A stretch of DNA of 39,647 bases from an uncultured Bacteroidales bacterium (GTDB lineage Bacteria; Bacteroidota; Bacteroidia; Bacteroidales; Bacteroidaceae): positions 1 to 39,647 of the forward strand of contig CADAVI010000036.1 in the NCBI GenBank assembly GCA_902791295.1. The letters run 5' to 3'. Below the pieces are notes generated by a model. It was not told where the DNA came from, did not search any database, and saw only the letters and a list, made by a program, of their open reading frames with translations. A program made the translations under genes and the position numbers. Positions 34,497 through 39,647 of this stretch are shown in pieces. Position 1 is the first letter of the stretch; each line of letters opens with the position of its first letter.

Positions 34497-35117
34497 ATGG
34501 GATTATTTTCCAATCTGTTCAAGCATAAAGAGCAAGAGCCCAAAGCGGGCGGCATGGAGGACTTCATGCTTCTTATCCGCGTTTACTACCAGGCCGTGAT
34601 GGCGGCTCAAATCGGCATCAACAATCTGGCCGCTCTGCCTGACTTGCGCGTCTTCAAACAGACCTACAAAGTACCCACCCTGAACAACCGTCTGGGATTG
34701 GGCGAAAAGAAACATTGCCAGAAGATACTCATGAGCATCTACGGCATCAGTGACACGTTTTTTAAAGAAATTGATGCCAGCGTGAAACACCACTGCCGCA
34801 AGGTGCAGGATGTGCAGCCCTACTTTATCCAGTTCCAGGGTTTCTCTCAGGATCTGATGATGCTCATGTCCAACCTCATGCAGTGGAAGTTCCGACTGCC
34901 GGGCTTCATGAAGAAAGCCCTCAAAGCTATGGTGGAAAAGCAGGTACACGACGTGATGACCAGAAACGACTGGAAAGACGACGGCGTTAGAAGAGCCTGC
35001 GTCGCTCTGCGCAAATACCAGGCACACCTGGGCTACAGCGAGGCTTGGATGTCGGAATATGTGCACACCGTCGTGATGCTGGCAAAAAAAGAGAAAAGAC
35101 CCCAAACGGAAGAATAA
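34497..35117 (+). CDS. Uncharacterised Bacteroidales protein
   Basis: This 206-residue soluble protein, which I cannot assign, begins MGLFSNLFKHKEQ and is predicted almost wholly alpha-helical. It has a Met- and aromatic-rich first helix (MEDFMLLIRVYYQAVMAAQI) and a basic C-terminus (LAKKEKRPQTEE). It has no signal peptide or true membrane segment, although the short N-terminal FSNLF stretch could touch a membrane. It lies 18 bases after the glycosylphosphotransferase and 6 bases before the coiled-coil/zapA/rny genes, so it is co-transcribed with cell-division and RNA-turnover genes. Confidence 0.8.
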   Translation: MGLFSNLFKHKEQEPKAGGMEDFMLLIRVYYQAVMAAQIGINNLAALPDLRVFKQTYKVPTLNNRLGLGEKKHCQKILMSIYGISDTFFKEIDASVKHHCRKVQDVQPYFIQFQGFSQDLMMLMSNLMQWKFRLPGFMKKALKAMVEKQVHDVMTRNDWKDDGVRRACVALRKYQAHLGYSEAWMSEYVHTVVMLAKKEKRPQTEE

Positions 35118-35123
35118 AAGGCC

Positions 35124-35429
35124 ATGAAAACACAAGAAGAGGCCATGAGTCTCGTGACCAAGTTGGAAACCTGCGCCCGTCGCATGTTGCAACGACATCA
35201 GGAAATCCTCAAAGAAATGCAGGAGCTCCGCGATCAGTTGACACAACGTGACGAACAGATACGACAACTCAACGAGGCCTCAAAAGAAGATAAAAAAGCT
35301 TATGAGAGACTGAAAATGGCAAAATACCTTGATGCCATGGACGACGATGCCCACTCCACACGTGCCAGACTGTCACGAATGATTGCCAGCGTCGATAAAT
35401 GCATCGCAATACTCAAGAACAATGAATAA
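35124..35429 (+). CDS. Coiled-coil protein encoded next to ZapA
   Basis: This 101-residue protein is a near-continuous coiled coil (about residues 5-60, with QRHQEILKEMQELRDQLTQR as the core) and has a short helical tail. It has no enzyme motif. Its place immediately before zapA, overlapping it by 8 bases, suggests a partner of the cell-division ring; a ZapB-like role is an idea from size and structure only. I recall similar short coiled-coil genes beside zapA in other Bacteroidetes. Confidence 0.75.
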   Translation: MKTQEEAMSLVTKLETCARRMLQRHQEILKEMQELRDQLTQRDEQIRQLNEASKEDKKAYERLKMAKYLDAMDDDAHSTRARLSRMIASVDKCIAILKNNE

Positions 35430-35706
35430 CGACTTGCAGAATATCACCTTGCACATCGGCACACTCACCCTGCCGATGAAGGTCAGGAGAGAAGAAGAAA
35501 CCTTCTACCGCGAAGCAGAGCGCCTCATCAAAGAGCGCTACGCCTTCTATGCCGGCACCTACCCCAATCAGAAATCGGAGACCTACTTCACCATGACTGC
35601 GCTGGACATCGCCGTGCAGGCACAGCGCACAAAGCACTCTGTGGATTTGGAGCCCATGGCCAATCGTTTGGAACTCCTGATCAAGGACATAGAAAAAGCA
35701 CTTTAA
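35422..35706 (+). CDS. zapA: Cell division protein ZapA
   Basis: From the ATG at 35422 the protein is 94 residues. An earlier in-frame start at 35383 lies within the previous gene. After a short NNDLQNITLHIGTLTLPMKV beta hairpin comes RREEETFYREAERLIKERYA, the helix pair typical of ZapA, and a C-terminal dimerisation helix (about 60-94). ZapA binds and bundles FtsZ at midcell. The family is usually about 95-110 residues, so this is normal. It overlaps the coiled-coil gene by 8 bases and precedes rny by 39 bases. Confidence 0.88.
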   Translation: MNNDLQNITLHIGTLTLPMKVRREEETFYREAERLIKERYAFYAGTYPNQKSETYFTMTALDIAVQAQRTKHSVDLEPMANRLELLIKDIEKAL

Positions 35707-35745
35707 ACTCATATATAAATAAGGTAAAAAAACATCTGTAGAAAC

Positions 35746-37299
35746 ATGCAATACATCATCATCGTCATAGCCGTCTGCATCATTGCAATCTGGTGGGCCG
35801 TGTGGTATTTCGCCGTGGTGCCCGCCAAGCAGCGCAGAATGGAGGAAACGGCCCGCAGCGTGGCTGAAAAAGAGGCCGAAGTGATTAAAGAGAAGAAGCT
35901 CCTGGAAGTCAAGGAGGAAATCCTGAGCAAACGCACCGAGTTGGAGAAAGAGATGCAGCAGCATCAACAGCAAATCCAACAGGCCGAAAATCGCGCCAAG
36001 CAAAGGGAACTCTCTCTGAACCAGCGCAGCGAAGAGCTCAACCGGGCCAAACAGGAAACCGACAATATCCGTCTGCGCATAGAGACTCAACAGCAGCTCC
36101 TGGAGCAACGCGAAGCCGAGCTCAACACACGTCAGAACGCTATCATCGAGAGAGAACGCACAAAGTTGGAGGAACTCAGCGGACTGTCGCGTGAGGAGGC
36201 CAAGGCACAACTCATAGAAAGTCTTAAGGACGAGGCCAAAACAAATGCTGCCGCCTATATCAATGAAATCATGGACGAGGCGCGCATCAATGCCAACAAG
36301 GAGGCCAAACGCATCATCATCCAGACCATACAGCGTGTAGCCACGGAAACCGCGGTGGAGAACTCCGTCACCGTATTCCACATCGACAACGATGAAGTCA
36401 AGGGTCGCGTCATCGGACGCGAAGGACGCAACATCCGTGCCCTGGAAGCCGCTACCGGCGTGGAACTCGTAGTGGACGACACGCCAGAGGCTATCGTCAT
36501 CAGCGCTTTCGATCCCATCCGCCGCGAAGTGTGCCGACTGGCTCTGCATCAGCTCATCGCCGACGGCCGCATCCATCCCGCACGCATTGAAGAGGTGGTG
36601 GCCAAGGTGAAGAAGCAGGTGGAAGAAGAAGTGATGGAGACCGGCAAGCGCACCACCATAGATTTGGGCGTCCACGGTCTGCACCCCGAACTGATTCGCA
36701 TCATCGGCAAAATGAAATATCGCAGCAGTTACGGCCAGAACCTGCTGCAGCACGCCCGCGAAACCGCCAACCTCTGCGCCGTAATGGCGGCAGAGTTGGG
36801 GCTTAATCCGAAGAAAGCCAAACGAGCAGGACTGCTCCACGATATCGGTAAGGTGCCCGATGAAGATCCCGAAATGCCACATGCACTCTATGGTGCCAAA
36901 CTGGCAGAAAAATATAAAGAGAAACCCGATATCTGCAACGCCATCGGCGCTCATCACGAAGAGATGGAGATGACCTCGCTGATTGCCCCGATTGTACAGA
37001 TTTGCGATGCCATCTCCGGCGCACGCCCCGGCGCACGCAGAGAGATTGTGGAAGCCTATATCAAGCGACTGAAGGACTTGGAGAACATCGCATTATCCTA
37101 CCCCGGCGTCACCAAAACCTATGCCATCCAGGCCGGTCGCGAGCTCCGCGTCATTGTGGGTGCGGACAAGATTGACGACAAACAAATCGAAAAGCTGTCC
37201 ACGGATATTGCCACCCGGATACAGAACGAGATGACTTATCCCGGACAAGTGAAGATTACCGTGATACGTGAAACCCGTGCCGTTGCCATCGCCAAATGA
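35746..37299 (+). CDS. rny: Ribonuclease Y
   Basis: RNase Y is a membrane-anchored endoribonuclease that starts mRNA decay. The 517-residue protein shows all parts in order: an N-terminal membrane helix (residues 3-22), a long coiled coil (about 30-190), a KH domain ([20 protein letters not shown], about 217-236) and an HD domain ([13 protein letters not shown] ... AGLLHDIGK, then NAIGAHHEE). The C-terminus [19 protein letters not shown] is the usual family ending. Its stop overlaps the next start by 4 bases. Confidence 0.96.
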   Translation: MQYIIIVIAVCIIAIWWAVWYFAVVPAKQRRMEETARSVAEKEAEVIKEKKLLEVKEEILSKRTELEKEMQQHQQQIQQAENRAKQRELSLNQRSEELNRAKQETDNIRLRIETQQQLLEQREAELNTRQNAIIERERTKLEELSGLSREEAKAQLIESLKDEAKTNAAAYINEIMDEARINANKEAKRIIIQTIQRVATETAVENSVTVFHIDNDEVKGRVIGREGRNIRALEAATGVELVVDDTPEAIVISAFDPIRREVCRLALHQLIADGRIHPARIEEVVAKVKKQVEEEVMETGKRTTIDLGVHGLHPELIRIIGKMKYRSSYGQNLLQHARETANLCAVMAAELGLNPKKAKRAGLLHDIGKVPDEDPEMPHALYGAKLAEKYKEKPDICNAIGAHHEEMEMTSLIAPIVQICDAISGARPGARREIVEAYIKRLKDLENIALSYPGVTKTYAIQAGRELRVIVGADKIDDKQIEKLSTDIATRIQNEMTYPGQVKITVIRETRAVAIAK

Positions 37300-37733
37300 T
37301 TATTGCAGTAGATTTTGACGGCACCATCGTGGAAAACCGTTATCCGGCCATCGGACGCGAGAATCCGTTTGCCGTGCGCACCTTGAAAATGCTGCAGGAG
37401 GAGGGGCATTTCCTCATTCTGTGGAGTTGTCGCGAAGGAAAAGAACTTGACGCCGCATTGGACTGGTGCCACGAACGGGGACTGGACTTTTATGCCGCGA
37501 ACAAGGATTTTCCGGAAGAGAATGAAAAAGAAAATCTGTCATTCTCCCGTAAGATTAAAGCAGACATATTCATTGACGACCGCAATGTCGGCGGTCTGCC
37601 GGACTGGGGGGCCATCTACCAGATGATTCACGACAGCAAGACCTACGAAGAAATTATCCTCGAGCGTGAACACTCAGAACGGCAAGAATACACCTACGAC
37701 AATCTGCCGAAAAAGAAATGGTGGCAGTTTTAA
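37296..37733 (+). CDS. HAD-like hydrolase, BT0820 type
   Basis: The 145-residue protein has HAD motif I at its start ([11 protein letters not shown], Asp6 and Asp8 as nucleophile and acid), motif II in LILWSCREG and the acidic motif IV in [13 protein letters not shown] cap domain is absent. It resembles the small Bacteroides protein BT0820 and relatives, which are annotated as HAD phosphatases of unknown substrate. Its ATG overlaps the RNase Y stop by 4 bases. Confidence 0.85.
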   Translation: MIIAVDFDGTIVENRYPAIGRENPFAVRTLKMLQEEGHFLILWSCREGKELDAALDWCHERGLDFYAANKDFPEENEKENLSFSRKIKADIFIDDRNVGGLPDWGAIYQMIHDSKTYEEIILEREHSERQEYTYDNLPKKKWWQF

Positions 37734-37767
37734 GAAATAAAACAATACAAGACAGTAACAAGTATCC

Positions 37768-38589
37768 ATGAAGAAATTCCTATTCGCCACGATGATTGTG
37801 GCTGTCGCTCTTTTGCAGAGCAGTTGCGTAAGCACAAAAAAGATTAAATACTTCCAGGGCGCGGACAGCGTGTATGCCCAGGCCCAACGAATCCGGCAAA
37901 TGTATGAGATGCGCATCAAGCCCGCCGACCAGATTATGATTAAGGTGCATTGCGATGAGCCCGAACTGCTGGAAATTTTCGCCAATTCCGTCACGATGGG
38001 CACCTCCGGCAGGACCAGTTCCAGCTACATGGGTAACGCCACCAACAATGCCGTGGGCAGCTACTACGGCTACACCGTGACCAATGAGGGCACCGTGATT
38101 CTGCCCGCATTGGGAGAAATCTACGTTATGGGCCTCACCATTGAAGAATGTGCCCGCCTTATTGAAAAGAAAATTCAGGAGAAGAACCTCATCCGGGATC
38201 CGAGTGTCACAGTGACCTTCCTCAATGCCCGTGTCACTGTAGTCGGCGCAGTGAAGACCCCCAGAGTGGTCAATCTGACCTCAGAACGCAACACCGTGTT
38301 GGACGTTTTGGCCCAGTGCGGTGATTTGGATGACACCGGCCTGCCCAGGACGCTCAAAGTGTTTAGAGAAAACAACGGCGAGCGCGTATTGTACGATTTG
38401 GATCTCACGGATGTTTCCGTTTTCGATTCACCGGCCTATTACATGCAGCAAAACGACCTCATCTATGTTGAGTTCAACAAATCAAAGAATATTAAAAAGA
38501 GTTCCTTCTATACTTTCCTCGGTGCAGGCTCCAGCGTCCTGGCGCTCGTAAGCAGCATCGTGGCTTTGGTTTACACACTCAAGAAGTAA
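37768..38589 (+). CDS. wza: Wza-type polysaccharide export lipoprotein
   Basis: The 273-residue protein carries a lipoprotein signal with lipobox LQSSC (Cys20). The Poly_export domain starts with YEMRIKPADQIMIKVH (about residues 46-61) and includes GTVILPALGEIYVMGLTIEE. An SLBB domain follows (VVGAVKTPRVVNLTSERNTV, about 155-174). The C-terminus has one hydrophobic helix (about 247-270). It forms the outer-membrane export channel with Wzc. It is a single-SLBB short form, unlike the long six-SLBB protein at 8658, so the window encodes two exporters. It is 34 bases after the HAD gene, facing brkB. Confidence 0.92.
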   Translation: MKKFLFATMIVAVALLQSSCVSTKKIKYFQGADSVYAQAQRIRQMYEMRIKPADQIMIKVHCDEPELLEIFANSVTMGTSGRTSSSYMGNATNNAVGSYYGYTVTNEGTVILPALGEIYVMGLTIEECARLIEKKIQEKNLIRDPSVTVTFLNARVTVVGAVKTPRVVNLTSERNTVLDVLAQCGDLDDTGLPRTLKVFRENNGERVLYDLDLTDVSVFDSPAYYMQQNDLIYVEFNKSKNIKKSSFYTFLGAGSSVLALVSSIVALVYTLKK

Positions 38590-38597
38590 ACCGAAAA

Positions 38598-39539
38598 TCA
38601 GGACAGACGTTCGTTCAACTCCGTAACCCGCTTGTTCAGCGCCGAGAGTTGATCGTTAATGGCAGAGAGCTGGGACTGAATCTCCCGGCTCTCTTCCGTT
38701 GATTCACGCACCTCCGCTGCCGGAACTTCTTCCGTTAACTGACATGTGTGACAGACCTGTCCGCCGAAGAGGCAGATGTACCACGACAACTGCACGAACA
38801 AAAGAAACAGTGGTATGGCTGCGAACGAGCCGTAGATGGCGTTATAACTGGAAATCTTAATCTGATAGTGCACGTAGAAATAAGCCATGCCCTGAAACAG
38901 AATGGCAGCCAGAATACCGGGCACGATGCAATAGCGCCATTTCACCTGAGTGTTGGGCATCAGCTTGTAGAGCAAAATAAAGCTGACGGACGTGATGATG
39001 TAGGGCGAAAGATAGAGCACCCAGTGAACGGTGTTGGTGATAAGCAGCATGCCGCCGAACATTTGGGCAAACGTCATCAGAAACACACTCAGACCGCTCG
39101 TAATAATAAACAGCAAAGGCATCAGGAAGAACACCGAGATATAGTCTGAAATCTGACGGTAAAGCGAACGCGAACTCTCCACTCGCCAGATTTGGTTGAA
39201 TGCAGTCTCAATGTTACTGGTCAGATTCACCACCGTATACATCAGAACCGCGATACCGACACCGACAAAAACACCGCCCTTGGTATGCTGCAGATACGAA
39301 TTGACAAAACCGATGACCTGGGTCGCCGTTTCCGGAGAGAAGTCCAGCACCTGGCGAATCCTGGACTCCACCATTTCATCAAAACCGAAGCCGCGGGCAA
39401 TGGCGAAAGCAATAGCCAAAACGGGGACGGAAGCCAACAGCGTGTTGTAGGTCAAGGCAGAAGCAAAGGAACCGATGTTGCCCTTGATAAAATGCGCCAC
39501 TGTGAGGCGCAACAAGTCATATAGTTTCTTCCAACTCAT
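38598..39539 (-). CDS. YihY/BrkB family membrane protein
   Basis: The 313-residue protein has about six membrane helices and a 45-residue coiled-coil tail (SQLSAINDQLSALNKRVTEL). IGSFASALTYNTLLASVPVL near residues 22-41 is the family landmark (the 'A-x-x-Y-x-x-l-s-x-x-P' block), and FVQLSWYICLFGGQV near 246-260 is the second. The family is sometimes still called RNase BN, but that assignment was shown to be wrong; its function is unclear. It lies directly after the RNase P RNA on the minus strand. Confidence 0.9.
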   Translation of the reverse strand: MSWKKLYDLLRLTVAHFIKGNIGSFASALTYNTLLASVPVLAIAFAIARGFGFDEMVESRIRQVLDFSPETATQVIGFVNSYLQHTKGGVFVGVGIAVLMYTVVNLTSNIETAFNQIWRVESSRSLYRQISDYISVFFLMPLLFIITSGLSVFLMTFAQMFGGMLLITNTVHWVLYLSPYIITSVSFILLYKLMPNTQVKWRYCIVPGILAAILFQGMAYFYVHYQIKISSYNAIYGSFAAIPLFLLFVQLSWYICLFGGQVCHTCQLTEEVPAAEVRESTEESREIQSQLSAINDQLSALNKRVTELNERLS

Positions 39540-39554
39540 ATATTTTCAAAAAAA

Positions 39555-39647
39555 GAGACAGTGAATCTGTAAGCCGGGTTCTGTGCTGCCCGAAAGCAGT
39601 GCCTGTCATTTATCCAGGATGCAGGTCACCCTACACCTCTATCGTTC
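39555..39647 (-). ncRNA. rnpB: RNase P RNA, 3' part (cut by window end)
   Basis: The minus strand reads GATAAATGACAGGCACTGC and then, after a CTGC/GCAG hairpin, ACAGAACCCGGCTTAC. Both are the conserved 3'-end elements of bacterial class A RNase P RNA. The 5' part lies outside the window. A short ACAG/CTGT dyad and a T-run after the 3' end (minus strand) probably end transcription, although brkB follows closely. Confidence 0.9.

Noticed and set aside
35413-36957. 514-codon minus-strand frame opposite zapA and rny
   Set aside because: RNase Y and ZapA are certain on the other strand; this translation is Leu/Phe/His-rich antisense.

Overview
The window looks like the chromosome of a Bacteroidales bacterium, most likely Prevotellaceae. 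The evidence is: many TANNTTTG promoter boxes of the Bacteroidetes type, little sign of Shine-Dalgarno pairing, a DUF3256-like secreted protein, a Wzi-family capsule protein with a PorZ-like protein, a secreted GH27 enzyme with a Prevotella-style C-terminal tail, and a BT0820-type HAD protein. Genus and species cannot be fixed from sequence alone. No transposase, integrase, tRNA or CRISPR array was seen.

Layout. 1-5.3 kb is housekeeping and transport: ribosomal protein L31 type B, a three-gene minus-strand operon (POT peptide transporter, EamA transporter, DUF3256-like protein), a SulP transporter and one or two very small minus-strand genes. 5.4-8.6 kb holds a secreted GH27 glycosidase overlapping ruvC. 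From 8.66 to 23.4 kb runs a long plus-strand polysaccharide operon: a multi-SLBB export protein, a Wzz-like chain-length protein whose 5' end is broken by a frameshift/deletion, a Wzy-like polymerase, a Wzx flippase, an acetyltransferase, two membrane acyltransferases, a WbsX-family protein, three GT-A glycosyltransferases, a GH16 endoglycanase and a GT4 enzyme. Many joints are 4-bp ATGA overlaps. The part from about 12.2 to 17.8 kb is strikingly AT-rich against its neighbours, as expected for an exchangeable serotype cassette.

23.4-24.07 kb is gene-free and is the most unusual stretch. It has a good promoter, two perfect 9-10 bp hairpins, seven consecutive 22-bp repeat units and a terminator-like hairpin (together a candidate structured non-coding RNA). 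These are followed by about ten 11-bp units, some inverted so that they fold into a long hairpin. 24.07-26.0 kb has a WecA/MraY-type transferase (minus; its start is preceded by a perfect palindrome) and a small sugar-phosphate transferase (plus).

26.0-32.9 kb is a minus-strand operon: Wzc-type tyrosine kinase, PorZ-like type IX secretion protein, Wzi-family capsule protein and a small lipoprotein. A divergent promoter region leads at 33.08 kb into a second polyprenyl glycosylphosphotransferase whose catalytic Asp-Glu pair reads Asp-Gly. An uncharacterised protein, a coiled-coil protein, ZapA, RNase Y, a BT0820-like HAD protein and a Wza-type lipoprotein follow. The window ends with a BrkB/YihY membrane protein and the 3' part of RNase P RNA, both on the minus strand.

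Together the polysaccharide genes make one or more surface glycans. Lipid-linked sugar would be started by the WecA-like or sugar-phosphate transferases, extended by the glycosyltransferases, acylated, flipped by Wzx, polymerised by Wzy and exported through the SLBB/Wza/Wzc proteins. Wzi and PorZ would act at the cell surface. The separation of Wza, Wzc and a second starter enzyme from the large operon suggests either two glycan systems or one shared core serving a variable cassette.
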